DNA of 64,000 nt from Terebella lapidaria. Taxonomy: Eukaryota > Annelida > Polychaeta > Terebellida > Terebellidae. The stretch spans positions 5,704,001 to 5,768,000 of the forward strand of contig OX424564.1 in assembly GCA_949152475.1 (NCBI GenBank), written 5' to 3'. Below the pieces are notes generated by a model. It worked only from the letters and a program-made list of their open reading frames with translations. It searched no databases and was not told where the DNA came from. Every line of letters starts with the position of its first letter. Position 1 is the stretch's first letter. A program made the translations under genes and the position numbers. Of the stretch, positions 24,401 through 39,400 are shown piece by piece.

Positions 24401-27400
24401 ACGGCCTCCAGTTCCAACAGGTTTATGTGCCATTCCTGCTGAGACGAAGACCAGGTGCCCGAGACCTCGCTGTCGTCCCAGTGAGCGCCCCAGCCGTCCA
24501 TACTGGCATCCGTAAATACGTGCCTGGATGGAAGCGGCCGGCGGAATGACGACCCTCGGAGCAGATTGACGGGATCCAGCCACCATTGCAGATGGGAAAC
24601 GACTTCCGGAGAGACCTGCACGAGCTGGGATCTGTCTCCCGTGACCTGGGACCATTGAGAGTGTAGATGCCGCTGAATAGGCCGCATGTGCAGGCGGCCC
24701 AACGGAACTAACTTTTCCGTGGAAGCTAGCATCCCGAGAAGGGACTGCCAGCGTCTGGCCGTCTGTGGAATGCGACGAAGGAAGCCTTCTGACAGCACGG
24801 ATAATTTTGACTGACCATCCAGCGTCGGCAAAACAGTCTCTGAGGTAGTCTGATAACGATACCCCAAGAAGACGAAGTCTCGACGCGGTGACAAGTCGGA
24901 CTTTTTTTGGTTGATTTTGATCCCCATCCGTGAGCATAGATTTACCACAAACTGTGCTTGGACGATCAGCGTTTCGCGACAATGGTGCCGGATTAGCCAA
25001 TCGTCGAGATACTGGTGGATAAAAATCCCCCGCTTGTGGGCGAGACTCTGGACTTCCCGAGCCACCATGGTGAAAATCCACGGCGCTGTCGATAATCCGA
25101 ACGGGAGCGCCCGAAACTGCCATACGCGGCCGAGATAGAGAAATCTCAGGTATTTGCGAACTGCAGGTTTCATTGGAATATGGAAATAGGCATCTTTGAG
25201 ATCGATCGTTACCACCCACGAATCGCGAGGCATGACTGAACGAACTTGCTCCGGCGTTTCCATGGAAAACGTCGGCACGATTAAGAACTTGTTCAACGGA
25301 GAAAGATCTATCACTGGTCTCCAACCCCCCGACGCTTTGGGAACCACAAACAACACGCTGTAGAACCCGGGAGTGTCCCCGGGAGCAGGTTCTATCGCTT
25401 GTTTCTCGATCATCGCCGTTATCTCCTCGTGGAGAACACGGCGGCGTTCTGGATCGTTTGGCAGAGTGAAACCCCTTGGGACGGGCGATAACGGTGGCAA
25501 TTTCTCGAATTTCAGGCCGAATCCTCGACGGAGCGTCGAGACGACCCAGGGGCAAGCCCCGAGCCGCTCCCACTCTTTCCAAAACAGAATTAAACGAGCT
25601 CCTACGGGCTCGTCTGAGGAAGGAATATCGACCGAAACGAGCTGACCATGCAGCTCTTCTCGACACTCGAGCAAAGGATCCGGCCCGGAATCCGAAGCTA
25701 TACGTACCCGGTTTCTTTTCCCCTGCGGGCTTGGGAGCCTCTCCGCGTCCTCGGCCTCGGCCACGACCACGGTCTCCTCGGGTGCTGCCGGCAGGGGCCC
25801 CGCGAAAGGGCAACCCTGAGGCCCTGCCTCTAGCTCTACCACGGCCACGAGTCGGCTGCTGCTGAGGCTGAGACTGCTGAACTGCAGACTGGGGCTTCTT
25901 AAAGGCCGAAACCATCTGTTGCGTGAGACGTTCCAGAGACTTCGACTGGCTCAGGAGGGCATTGGAAGTAGAGGACTTCGCGGCCTTCTCGTCGGCCTCC
26001 TTCTTCACCTCCCGCAACTCCGCAGAACGGTCAGGGAGTAGAAGTGAAGTAGGGGCTCCGGAAGAGGGGATAACGGGGTGGAGGACTCTCATGTCTGTCA
26101 TGAGCTGGTCCGGAACCTCGAACTTGAGGGATGAGAGGAAGGCGTCACGCCGCCACAACTCGGACACCCAGAGTGAGTGGGAGTCCAGGGCCACCTTGTC
26201 ACCCACACCTTTGCCAATGGAGGTGACCAATGAAGCGCAGCTCAATAAGGCTTCTGCCAAATCATCCCGGTCGACGTCAGGGTTGTCCAGGACCTGGTCA
26301 CGGCACTGAAGAATGGCCCGTCTCGTAGCCATCGACAGCCAGTCCATGGCCGAATCCGTGGCCAGCCCCACTCGAAACGTGTGCTGCAGCTCCGCCAAGG
26401 CCGCCCATGGGATCTCCACGGCCTTAGGCTCCTTGAAAAAGGCGTAATGGGGGTGATGCCTCCTCAAAGCTGTAGGCTTGTCGTCCAACTCCGACGACGT
26501 ATAGTAGTCGTTGACAGACGGGCGAGCAGGATACGCGCCAATCGCCGACTTGTTGGACCTGATGGTCTCGTCCATGCGCTCCTGCATGGAGCCGCGAACT
26601 CCCTGCGACAGAGGGAACCGTAAGGCGTCCTTCGACGGCCGGGGGTGCTCCATCTCCGAAGAAATCATCGAACGAGCCACCTTCTTGACTGGGGCCGGAG
26701 CATGCTCTTCGGGCCACAAACCCGGGAGGACCCTCTTCACAAAATCCAACTTCTCCCCCCAAGAGAGAGGGTCGTCGGACTCGGGCTGGTCCGCCTCCTG
26801 GTCCGGGTCCGCCTTACGCTTTCGCGGAAGCGTGAGGCCTGACGGGCCAGGTAACGGCTGGTCAGCCGACTGAGAGACCTGTAGGGAAGGTTCCTCATCT
26901 GAAGACGGCTCTTCCCTAGGCAGAGGGGAAGACGGGGGCGGTGGCGGCTGTGGAGGCGTGAACCTCGCCAGAAACTGCTGCCACTGGCCTAACATCTCCT
27001 CCCGAAAAGACTGAAGCTCGCCCCTAAGGCGCTGCTCTGACGTCGTGGAAGAGCTCCCCTGGACAGGAACACCGGACGGCTCCGACGCACGGGAAGACCC
27101 TTGGTCCGCCAACTGGGCGAAGGACAACATACCCTGGCTGGAGGCGACGAAACCGGAGGGCAGGGCCGTAAGAGGGGAATCGTCCTTGATATCCTCGGCG
27201 ATCTGAAACACACAGGGCGAATCAGAAAAAGGAAACTCTGGAAACCGTGGAGACATGGAAACTCCAGGAACCCATGGGTTTGGACGGCTCATGGCCCTTG
27301 GCTCCCGGCCCCTACTGGCCACGGCTCCGGTAGCCACGGCCTGGGGTCCAGTAACCGACGGGAAATCGGGTGCCGGCGGCCGTATCACTGGCGACACGGG

Positions 27401-30400
27401 CCCGGACCGAAATCCGCCCTGGCTATGGGGTTGAAACCCAGCTCCGGGGGCAGGCGCCCGACCCGGAGGGGGAAACAACACTCTCTGTCCAGAGGGATCC
27501 CGGGCGCAGGGAACCGTCGTGAGCCCGACGGAACCGGCAGACCCCGAAACCACACTCGGACACTGAAACCCAGGTCGTTCAGCCAGAGAAGCATGAGAAC
27601 GAGGGGCCAGTAGAGAGGGAGCCAAAAGTGAGCCACACAAACCCGTAGGTTGTGGGGAAGTTAGGGTGCCGAGAGCCGAACGCGCGGCTCCCGGGACCCG
27701 TACCTGGCTGAAAGAAAATGACAATGATAAATCAAAACTTACAGCACAAACAGCATTGGATAACTGCAAATCTAAACGCCGCTTGCGTTCCTCAGACGCC
27801 TTGGGACGCGGCCTGGCGCTATCAGAATCTGACGGGGAAGGGGGAGTAGGGCAACCAGCAAACCTGCGGGCCTGAATCTCCCGTAAGCCTTGAAGACAAA
27901 GTTTCCACTCGTCGACGGACCAATCCGCGCATAATTCACAGGTGGCTGAAGGACGGCAATAAACAGTGTCCCTACACTGCCAGCAGGCGTTATGAACCTC
28001 CCACTTAGGAAGGTAGTGTTTGCAAACGATGCACTTCATATCTGAAACATATCAAACATCGAAGTACAAACGGGCGATAATGGGGGAAGGAAAGGGGCCT
28101 GGGGAGGCTTTACCATTTCCTCCCAAAAAAATCGCAAATCACTAACTCTAAGCTAGTCTAACAACGAAAGAACGATCTACTGAAGAAAAAGCTGTGCAAA
28201 GAACAGCCTAAAGACGATCGTAGACGTGAAGAAATTCGACTTTGAATGCCGAAAGCAAGACTTGCTGCACATCCAACAATGGAGGAGCAAATTAATGGCG
28301 GCTAAGGTCAATCATATGACCGGTGTGACGTCACATCTACACCGCGGGGAATCTGAGATGTGTGAGAGTAATTTCCTTCAATTTCGAGTTCGAGATGGAT
28401 GTCAGGAATTTTAAGAAAATTCTTGTGACATTCATTTCTCTCTCCTCTTCTTTGAATGCCAAGGTAAGATTACCCAAATAGTTTATTATAGAGGTAGTGG
28501 TATGGCAATAAATAGAATCTCGTAAATTATCATTGGCAGTATTCCATACAATTTAATTGTACCCTTTCTTTGAACTCTCTGATTATTTACCTGAAGGATC
28601 AGCAAACTCGATACTCCAGTCGTACACCACATCACCATGACAACCGACAGCCCCAGCAGCCTTTGCGAACACCAACATTCCGGAACAGCTGCCCACAGTG
28701 GAAGGGGCCCACATGGTGACATCCAGGCTCACTCCCTGGAGCACAGGACCGAATTTGTTTTTACACATACATGTACCTACAGTCTTCAAAAGCTATTTTA
28801 TGATACTTTGGTGATCAGACGAAAAAAATCCATTTTGATGGTGAAATCTTGGGAAACAAGTGTCCGGGAATACTCCTCTGGCTTTCTGACCACAGTTTAT
28901 CAAAAGCTAATGACCACATTGATCATACCGATGTTTCTGGAATTGTGATGGTATCCGTGGCGTAGACGGCCAGTTCGTTTGTCGCATCCTTCTCCCTAAT
29001 GACGTTGGACTTGAGGTCTAGTACGTCCCCACTCCGTGCTGTAGCGCCGGGCCCGGGGTAAATCCTCAGTTCCTGGCCCACAATTACACACTCAGGGTCT
29101 GTGTGTCAAATATATAGCACATGAACAGCATAAAAATATGACATGCAATACTTCATTGAAAGTTTAATCGGATTCTTTGGAACTTGACTCATGAATATCA
29201 TTTCTTTAAATGCATCTTGAAGCCAATTTAAAAGTGTTGAGTCAGTATAAAACTGTGCTCTATCAAAGCAAGTTCATCAATTTATCTCATTCTCTTATCT
29301 CCATTTAAACAACCACACGACGCAAGTAAAATGTGCAAGTAAAATTCAGCTCAAAATCCAAAACTCCCTAACCCACATCCCCACCTGTGCCAAGTTTGCT
29401 GACTGAGGCCGACTCCAGTATGTCGGTACAACACTGGACGAGCGCCGTAGCATCAGCATCCTTGTCTTCCGTGAAACACTTCCTCGCCCCGGACGACTCG
29501 ACGTTCACGTCAAAGGCCACCTTCATGCTGCACAGCGTGTCCGAGAGCTGGACTGACGTCACATTCGGCTCAGTACCTCGCACGATCAGTTCTACACTCG
29601 GGGCGCTGGGAGGAAATAACACATAAAGTATCATTTGATACTTTCATACAGCTTTATTGGTCTAATTTCCTTAATTCTATGTAAACTGCAAGTAAAGATC
29701 GTGCATTTTCAACTCAGTAAACAGTCTTTTTATTAATATGATAGTTTTCGAAACAGTTCAAGTTTTCACCTCTGAATTTCCGCCAGTGATCCAGGAACGG
29801 TTTGTCCGACCTTGACCTCTATCTTCATGGCCTTGCTGACATCTGCGACCGTGCTGAGATCCACAGTCAAGGACGAGCCTTGGTTGTCAGTGATGTCCAG
29901 GAGGACGAAAGTGATACCAAAGTGAGTCACGTGTGACCCAGGAGAGACACAGGCTGAAATGGCGGCCTTCATCGTGTCATCTGTTGGACAGACGATACCA
30001 GCTATGGCGCTATCCAAGAATCCGGAACCATCAAGTGTTGTCTGCAAAACGAATTGTACCTTATTATGATTATGATTATTATCACATGACTAAAGTAATC
30101 TGTACAAACATTGCATTTGATATTACATTTGTTCATTACATTTGATATGAAGTGATGCAATTCAAAAGTTGAACGTGAAATGCTTAGAAAGCGGCCCAAA
30201 ATGAAAATGAGCATGTGGGCTATATAATAGATGTAACCGCAATGGCACACTGGCCACATTACGTTACCAAACAAAGCCTTGGAATTACCTGATTCAATTC
30301 CCCCTTGACCAGATCGCTGGGTGTGGCGCCAGTCATTGTAGCCTGCTCGTACATCTCTATGGTATCGCCGGTGGTGATTTGTTGTGTTGCCCCTAGTGAT

Positions 30401-33400
30401 GTGGTGAACTGACACTCGAGGGCGTATGTCCCACCCAGGAGCTGGGAGCCGCCCGGGGGTACCGGGGTAGTGAAGGCGATCTGATCTGTGGGGAGACCGG
30501 TGGCGCTCCCTAACTGCAAGGTCGGGCTGTCCACAGCGAAGGACTGGCAAGCAATATTTATACAAGTGTTAGATATTTCACTGTTTAGATTACCTTCTGA
30601 AAAATTGATATTACGTTGGCTTCTTTGGCAAAATATGAATTATATTATATAATATTACATTACAGAAAAACAATTATAGTAAGGTTTCAATTTAGCTATC
30701 ACGTGACACAAATCTTTAAAATGAAAGATTCCCCACCTGAGGGCTGACCACCCCCTGCTGTACAAGGCTGCAGGAGTCCAGACTGGTCAGTGAGCTGAGC
30801 TGTACGCCTTGTACTGTCAGGTCATGGGCCTCGCCAACCCAGGCTAGGGTCTGGGAGAACCCTCCGATACTCATACATGCTAAAATACAAAAAAACCCCC
30901 ACAAACATGATAATTTTTTTCCTGCAAATATTTCACCTCAATTATCATTCTAACAAACTGAAAGTAATTCGGCAATATATTCCAAATATTATGAAGAAAA
31001 TTATGATATTCTTCTTTGATTTATGATTCAATCTAAAAGCAGGTACTGTCGGTTATTAACCAGAACTCCATAATTGCCAACATTTTATGATTAAGTTAGG
31101 TGAACACCTAATTTTTTCTTGGTTGAATGCCAATTACATAATATCAATACATCTATATTTTCGACCTGGCCTTATATGAGTAAACTGCCCTGACCTGTGT
31201 TGAAGGCGGGGTCGGTTGTGGACAAACACTGTCCGCACAGATCCACAGCCTTGTCCCCGTTAGGGACGCCGCTACAGTCCGTGCACGTCGAGCTGTCCCC
31301 GCCACAGACGCCACACGCGTCCTTGCCACTGTCTGCCTGTAGCCCTGTAGTCCCCAGCACGCACACGCCACAGCTAGACAGAGGGGGAAGGAGTGGAATT
31401 CAAGATTGTATAGCATATAAAATTGGTGCTGTACCCAATATAGGACGGAAGTGTTCCAGTCAATATTCAAGATCATTTATCAAGTTAAATATATGACTTT
31501 AATATTTACACAGGGACTGTTATGCAAATCAGATATATCAGATTCGTAGATGTTTAAATCACATTCACACTAAGTTTTAATACAAATTTCTCTAAAATAC
31601 AAACAAGAAGGAAATTTGATAGTAGCTTATTAAGTGTACAGATATTCTGTTGGGATGTGATCCATTACCTGTTGATTGTGGCCCCACTGTTGAGCACTCC
31701 ATCACAGTCAAAGTTGGCACGCACCCAATCAGCTCCCGCCATCCCGCCTCTGTAGTGTACACAAAGTGATCCAGGACATTAGAGTTCAAGCTTTTTATTG
31801 TATCCCTTTACTTGCACCAGTGTGGGTGGCCATTGAGCATGTGCTGATGACAACGATGCTCTATCAAAGCCAACTAGGTTCCCGTGGTTATTGCCCATTA
31901 TACATTCCATCACCCGTTTAGAATATAGCGTGCATTTGCTTGTCTACAGGCAGCTTCGTATTGTTGTTTTTAGTTCTACACGCGCAAAATTGTTTCAGTT
32001 CCTATACAGGATATAGGCCTATATAGATTGTACTTTTATTTGATTTATTCAACGACAATGGAGGATTCAAAGTAACATTCTCTGTAGTCCGTACTCACGG
32101 TAGACACTTCTGTTGCGGCGCCTGGTTGAAGACTTGGATCGAGTTGAGTGAGAAGGTTCCTCCACAAACCCCGGCACAGTCCTTGAGGTACCCCTCAGAC
32201 AGCCCCGTGGTGCCGGCCACACAGGCACCGCACGAGTCCAGGTAAGCACCTAGCGGGCACACGGGTGTTTGTAATGTGTTTGAATGGGGTGGTGTCGGTT
32301 AATAGTAATAATGAATATATTCATTTTTGTTTAAAGTTCGAATAGCATAAAAAGCATCATTAATTATATTTATATACATTCTAGGCAATAAAACAGTTCT
32401 TAAAAACGAAGACAAGGAGAATTAATTTCCTTCAAGAGTACATGTACATAATGCACAAATCAACCCGATTTTAATGACGTCAATAGAATACTAATATAAA
32501 ACACCTCAACCATCTCAACTTCCAAATTTCAAATCTTCTTCCTCGTAACACCTAATCACATGTATATACAATTAGTATATACTTTCCTCTGACAGCTACA
32601 GATCATGAGGTGGACCTACCCCCGGCGATGACCCCGTTACAGTCGATGTACTGGAGACAGAGGTCGTTGCCGCCGCAGACCCCGCACTGGTCCGTAACCT
32701 TCCCAGAGCTCGGCCGGCCGTCACAGCCCTCCCGCTGTATGTACGTGGGGAGGAAGGTCTGGGAGAGAGCACTCACGCCTCCACACGTCTGAAACAACCG
32801 GGGGGAGATGTAGGTTTCAACAATAAAATATACTTTGTGAATATATTTAGGCTAATCCGGGTAGAATCATAAACTAAATTTATATTTGACACATCTCAGT
32901 AGCCGTGAACCTAGGATTTAATATATAATGGCTTATTCAATTCCGGTAGATTATATTTATTGAATCCCCAGAAAATAACATTTTTGCTTTCTTACCGGCT
33001 CTCCACAAGAGGGACCACATATACTGATGTTCTTCAAAGGAATCGTCATCGTTGGGTCATCCGAGTAGTCATAGGCACCGAATACAAAGTTAGCTTTCTC
33101 GTCAAGGTCATCAATGTCCCATACAGTGGTACTACAGGAAACAAAACAGCAAATAATGTTTGATTTTACATCGATGTATTCAGTGTAAGTCATAAACATC
33201 ACATAGCAGTTACATATATGATATTGAAAAATGTATTATTGTTCATTTTTGTTGATTTAATATACATTTTCTGTTCATAATTTGCGAAATTTGCAGTGAT
33301 TTAATTCCTTACCATTCCTATCTCCTTGTACGGAAGACGGTAACAAAATGAATTTAATATAAACGTTCATAAGCTCATTCAAAACCTCTTATCCCATGGA

Positions 33401-36400
33401 ATATCCACGAATACTTCCAATACTGACTTGGTAAGAGTCTGGAAGCGGAGCCTGGTGTCCGGCAGTAGAGCGAGGGCGTAGCTGTCAGGCCTGGCACAGG
33501 GTGTGTTCACCTCCCCGTCAGCTAAACTCGTCTTGAGGGCCGCTGCAACTGTCGCAAACTGGAGGTCGCCGCCGGAGTCAGCCAGTCCCAGGGGCTGCCA
33601 GCTCGTCTCCCCTGGCAACTGGACTTCCCACTCACCTGTGTATTGAGAAGATACAAGATATATTCATAGATAAATGAATAAATGATCCCAATGAAACAAC
33701 GATCAATGAAAAGTTCCACCTCGGCTTCGGTAGTTTGTCATCTGAGTTACATTCACAAATTTAAGACGCCCAATATTAATCAGGCATCGCTCTTTTGAAA
33801 CATTTATGTGATTTTCATAAATGTATCACCCAGCAAACACAAGGCTCACCAAGATCCGGATGATCCTGAGCGCGGAGTACAAGCATCCCAAGTGTCCTTT
33901 CGCCATCGGGATCATAGTACAACTCATCCACAAGATCCTGGACTAGGAAGCCCTCGTACCCGACCAGACTCTGGGGGATGTTAGGCAGGAGGGTGGCCAG
34001 ACGCTGGGGATACAGGGCCAGCTCCATAGCAACGGCTGACGTCATACGTGGGGCGTCATTGGCTGGGTGGATCTGATGGAAACACACGTGTTGGGTTTTG
34101 AATATGTTCTTTTATACAAAACCTTCGTTCTATTCATTCACTGTTTCGAAACATTGGAATTCCAATATTTTATGATAAATACTTCTTCATTCTTCCAAAA
34201 TTCGAAAACCACATGCAATACCTCTATTTCCAATGTGAGCGAGTTGCCCACACCGCTGTTATCCGGATCAGTCAGGATCGCCTCCAGTCGCGGCAGTTCC
34301 CGTGGCAACCACTCCTTAGCAACGTCCCTGAGGGTTTCAAAGTGACCGTCCAGGGCGGTCAGACGATACCTGACGGTGCCGTTGTACTCTTCCTTGGGAA
34401 CGAACTGTACGGATTCGTCCTCAAATATGACACCACCTGCATGTCCACGTATATGGAATTAATACTAAAATCAAGATCATCATCTTCTTGAGACAAAAAA
34501 ACAACAACAAACCACTGAAGTTATGAGCGAACAAGATCGACAGGTTTACACACGCGTGCATGTCACTTCCTAAATATTATTTCTGTCGATATGATCTATT
34601 TGTTTTGATGTGTCGACAAACCAATGTCGACACAATCATGATGTCAAAAAGATGATATAAGGAGATCAAATTACAATGATTTCAATTTACGCATGTGCCA
34701 TATATGTGCAATGTATCATGAGTACCGGTACGGGAAATGTCTTTGCCATTCGTTCCCCAAAATACTAAACGAATATTGTTTTGTTTGGTCCGACTAATAG
34801 TTTCCACTCAGAAAGCTATTCTTTTCGTGTTTTTCTATTTATGTCAGCATAATCTTACATGAGTGGTACTGATAAAAGTTAGATCCGAGCAAACCGCTCG
34901 TGAATGACTCCTCACAGAAGATCTGGGCACATTTGTATGTGCATTTAAGTATATAGGTTTGTTATTTACTGATTATGACAATTTCCTTCCATAAAATATA
35001 TTTTGTTCATTCTAATTTACCAACCGATCAGGTTAAGATAAGATGAAAATTCAACATCAGTTGAAAACAATAATAAACTTTATCTAAAATACAGCTATTT
35101 ACCGACATGGTATATAGTGTTGTGAATATATACAATGCCTTCAGTATATACAGAATACACAACAAGTATACATGGTATATAGGTATTCAAACCGCAGTCC
35201 TGACCTGTGATGGGCAGCTTGGTCTCAGTTCCATAGACGTCAGTGACGTACATATTTCCCTGCACGGCGTCTAGGCTGTCCGGCTGGGGTGTGACCTGCA
35301 CGAAGAACGCCTGCTGGTCGTCCCCGAGAGGCGTGGCGGCCATCATACGCCGTTCGTACTCCGCATAGCAGTGTTCCATCTCTTCCAAGTTATAGGGAGC
35401 GGTAAACGCGAGGAGCTCGTCCAGGGAAATGTTACCTGATATATCGTGATACATCGTTGATCAGCTCGGTAAAATTTGTGCAATCCGGAAGGTCATATAT
35501 AAGATTCTCGTTTAGAATAGAAGATAAAAGCATAGAGTATTTTGAAGGCCCTTTTGACATTACTGAACTTTCACCAAATGTTTGACCGTGAATGTGCTTC
35601 TGAATACATGATGTCTTTAATACCAATGATCCCGGGGTCTTCTACGGCGAGGTATCTCTGGACGCTGGTGATGTTGAGTACAGTGTCCTCGTCAATGTCC
35701 ACGTGTGGACTCGTCAGGAACTCCGGGGTCCAGCTCAGCACGGGACTGGGGTTGTGGTGGGGCAATTGGAGGAGCAACAGAGGGTATTCCCGCACAACTG
35801 TGAATGTACAATTACAATAACGGAGTTTGACTTGCATTTCATGGGAAGCTGAAAGACCACCTGAACCAGATATGAAAGACCACCTGAACAGTGTTCGAAC
35901 AATGATATTTTACCCACCAAATGTCATTCCTAAAATTCAGTTTGAAGAGTAATCCATCTGCACATGTGATTGTTAGACTTACATTGGTTCTGGGTGTTGT
36001 AAACGAAGAGACTGCCATTCCTGATAGTCGTGTCCTTGAGATCACTGAAGGTCGGTATGAATGTCATACCGAGGTGAAATATGTTGTCAACCAAATCAAT
36101 CTGCGAGCCTGTGTATACATTGAAGAATCAAAAAATCGCATCGGTGTTGTTTGTTCTTAGCTGCATGTCTATCAGTTAATTCTCTGACATATATGGTTTT
36201 GATGTTGCGAATCTAAATATATTGACATCATCAATATTATCTCTTATTCAAGTGATGAAGTAAATTTATAGTTATAAAATTGGAAGACGATATGGTAACG
36301 TGTACACTGAGAATTACATAGAAAATGTGCCACAAACGTGGAGAATGTTCTATCGAAAGCAGTTAAACATGAAGTGGACTAAATTATACTGACCATCAGC

Positions 36401-39400
36401 CTGTACTTCCGTGAGTGACACCAGCTCGACCCCTGCCTCGTCCAGGAAACTCGGTCGGAAGCCAAGAAGGGACTGATCGCCCATAACCTCCTCGGGGGAG
36501 AACAACTCATCCAAACGGATCTCAGGAATATCATGGCAGTAGAACATCTGTCCTGTAGGTGTGATAGTTCCAACATGTTGAATATCATAAGACGCTATTT
36601 CAGTTCTAGTTTGTTTTCGTGTGACATGAAGTGTCGAAATTGGATATGCAGCATTCACTTACTGATATAGACAGGCGGGTGACAGATATTCCCACCACAT
36701 GAGCTGGAGCAACATAAGAAATCGGAGGGGCATTCAGCGTCAGTCTGACATTCCACGGAACAGGCAGCATTGACCTCAGTGCTAGCCACGATGGGACACA
36801 AGCCATCTTTGTTGATGTCACTTCCGGAGCCACTACCAGAGTAACTTCCCCAGCCACTGCCGGAGCCACTGCCAGAGTAACTTCCCCAGCCGCTGCCGGA
36901 GCCACTGCCAGAGTAACTTCCCCAGCCACTGCCGGAGCCACTGCCTGAGTAACTTCCCCAGCCACTGCCGGAGCCACTGCCAGAGTAACTTCCCCAGCCA
37001 CTGCCGGAGCCACTGCCTGAGTAACTTCCCCAGCCACTGCCGGAGCCACTGCCAGAGTAACTTCCCCAGCCACTGCCGGAGCCACTGCCAGAGTAACTTT
37101 CCCAGCCACTGCCGGAGCCACTGCCTGAGTAACTTCCCCAGCCACTGCCGGAGCCACTGCCAGAGTAACTTCCCCAGCCACTGCCGGAGCCACTGCCAGA
37201 GTAACTTCCCCAGCCACTGCCGGAGCCACTGCCAGAGTAACTTTCCCAGCCACTGCCGGAGCCACTGCCAGAGTAACTTCCCCAGCCACTGCCGGAGCCA
37301 CTGCCAGAGTAACTTCCCCAGCCACTGCCGGAGCCACTGCCAGAGTAACTTCCCCAGCCACTGCCGGAACCACTGCCAGAGTAACTTCCCCAGCCACTGC
37401 CAGAGTAACTTCCCGAGCCACTGCCGGAGCCACTGCCAGAGTAACTTCCCCAGCCACTGCCGGAGCCACTGCCAGAGTAACTTCTCCAGCCACTGCCGGA
37501 GCCACTACCAGAGTAACTTCCCCATCCACTGCCGGAGCCACTGCCAGAGTAACTTCCCCAGCCACTGCCGGAGCCACTGCCAGAGTAACTTCCCCAGCCA
37601 CTGCCGGAGCCACTGCCAGAGTAACTTCCCCAGCCACTGCCGGAGCCACTGCCAGAGTAACTTCCCCAGCCACTGCCGGAGCCACTGCCAGAGTAACTTC
37701 CCCAGCCAATGCCGGAGCCACTGCCATCATAGCAAGATCCGGAGATGTGCACACAGGTTCCAAGCTCGAAGCAATACATCTGAAACAAGAACTAGTTCAA
37801 GTAAATATTATGCTTGAACTTAAAATTGGACTTCTGCTTGGGTTTGGTCGCACGCACATTTTCATACTTCTTTCAAGATTCGTTTTCATTATTTAAATAT
37901 GTTGTAGCGTACAATAATGCGGAATATATCACTGCAAAGTGGAGTACTCGCTCGAATCCATATGGGTATTGGGTAAGTCTGCTAAAAGCATTTGTGCCAT
38001 CGAATAAACCAATCTACATAAATGTATCAACAGGAAACTCTTGTTGATTTGATTGTAAATATCAGAAAGACTTCACATCAAACTGTAGCACAAGTAGAAA
38101 CACCGAAAAAAATCTGACCTCGTTTGGAGAGCAGTGAAGTCCATCGGGTCCTGAGCCATTCCAGTCACCACTGCCAGAGTAACCACCCCAGCCATTCCAT
38201 GAACCACTGCCACTCCCGCTGTAGTCTTGGTAACCACACGGCTCCTCCAGACTCAGAGGCACACAGGTGTCAGTCTCAAAACAGTACATCTGCGAAATAA
38301 CATTTCAGCTTGGGCATCATGATATTCATCTCAATACTGACCTAATAAAGTTCGTTTTCAATAGTATGATTGCATAAAACACATTAACCAAGAGTGGAGA
38401 GCTTTTATGCAAGCCCAGAACTGCCACCTGTTTTGAAAGATTTGGTTTTTGTTCAGTTTTTTTTTTGAAAACGCGAAATATGAAACTTCAAGAAGTCCAA
38501 TTTCGAGAAATTGAAAGCTGGGAAATTCGAAAAAAATGAAAATATTTTTTACATAAACTTTAGTTAATGATCCCCAATTATGCAATATCATATAATAATG
38601 GGTTTCAACATAAGAAACACGGTATGCGTACATATGTACAAAAAAAGTTGCCTTCGATGAATCGGAGCAGTTATAAGATTGACGCAAATATTTCTCAAGA
38701 TTTTAAAAATAACTTAGAGGAAAAATAGATGGGCGATCTGAGCTTCCATAGGTTTTATCACAGCAAATTTATATTATTTTTCTGTTGAAAAGCCTGGATA
38801 AATCATGGATAAATGTTAATAAACCATATATTGTTCTTGGAGGATATCGAACATGCCACAACAATGCTGGTCATAAGATCTCGTAAGATCAGCAGCGTTC
38901 TAAGTTTGTATTCGTCTATGTTAAAAATCAGTTCACACAAAATGGGTGCTAATTTAAAAAAAACTTATTTTCCACATTTTTTCTATTTTGACCTCATGGG
39001 AATGTAGTTACACGTGTATTTGTTTGTATGGTACAGATAGAGATGCCCTTGGCATGTTTATACTGTGAACCCGAACATTTGAAACTTGTAGCCTGCAATT
39101 ATGGTGAGAATGTTCCATCAAAGGCTGTTCATCATGAAATACCAACTATCATTTCATTTGTTTCAAAGTAAGACAAATATAAATAGTTACACACCATTTT
39201 TGGGGCCAATAGTGTAATGTTATAAGTATATGTGACGTCTGGGTTGGATGATGCAAAGAAAACTGTCACGAGTGTTAATATATTTAGAACAAAATGCATT
39301 TTTGATACATGGGATATATACTGCCAGTCAGCTTTGATAGGACTCTCAAGCAAAGCACCATGTAAAAAAAGTGTCTATCGTTGAAATATCCCTAGTTCAT

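Larger units (their letters stand above)
21948..28515 (-). mobile_element. DIRS1-like tyrosine-recombinase retrotransposon, 6.6 kb
   Basis: Inverted terminal repeats (about 229 bp), an internal complementary region beside the 3' repeat, a Gag-like ORF, RT/RNase H in an overlapping frame and a tyrosine recombinase: the DIRS1 plan. There is no target duplication; instead both ends share ATAG (21948-21951 and 28512-28515), as expected when a circular intermediate recombines at a short matching core. It sits in the intron between exons 23 and 24 of the polycystin-like gene, in the same orientation. A frameshift in the recombinase makes this copy probably non-autonomous. Confidence 0.93.

Noticed and set aside
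22535-27875. Several plus-strand open frames across the DIRS element
   Set aside because: They are antisense to Gag, RT and recombinase with no recognisable domains; GC-rich shadows.
28736-28789. Longer version of polycystin exon 23 starting at the AG near 28778
   Set aside because: It breaks phase with exon 22 and would introduce a stop; the AG at 28736-28737 keeps the frame.
36606-37763. 385-codon alternative frame (AGEVTLAVAPAV repeats) over exon 5
   Set aside because: A by-product of the stop-free 36-bp repeat; it does not splice in phase and lacks the WAP cysteines.
39132-39353. 73-codon minus-strand frame with a hydrophobic stretch between exons 3 and 4
   Set aside because: Exons 3 and 4 join in phase without it, and no good splice sites flank it.
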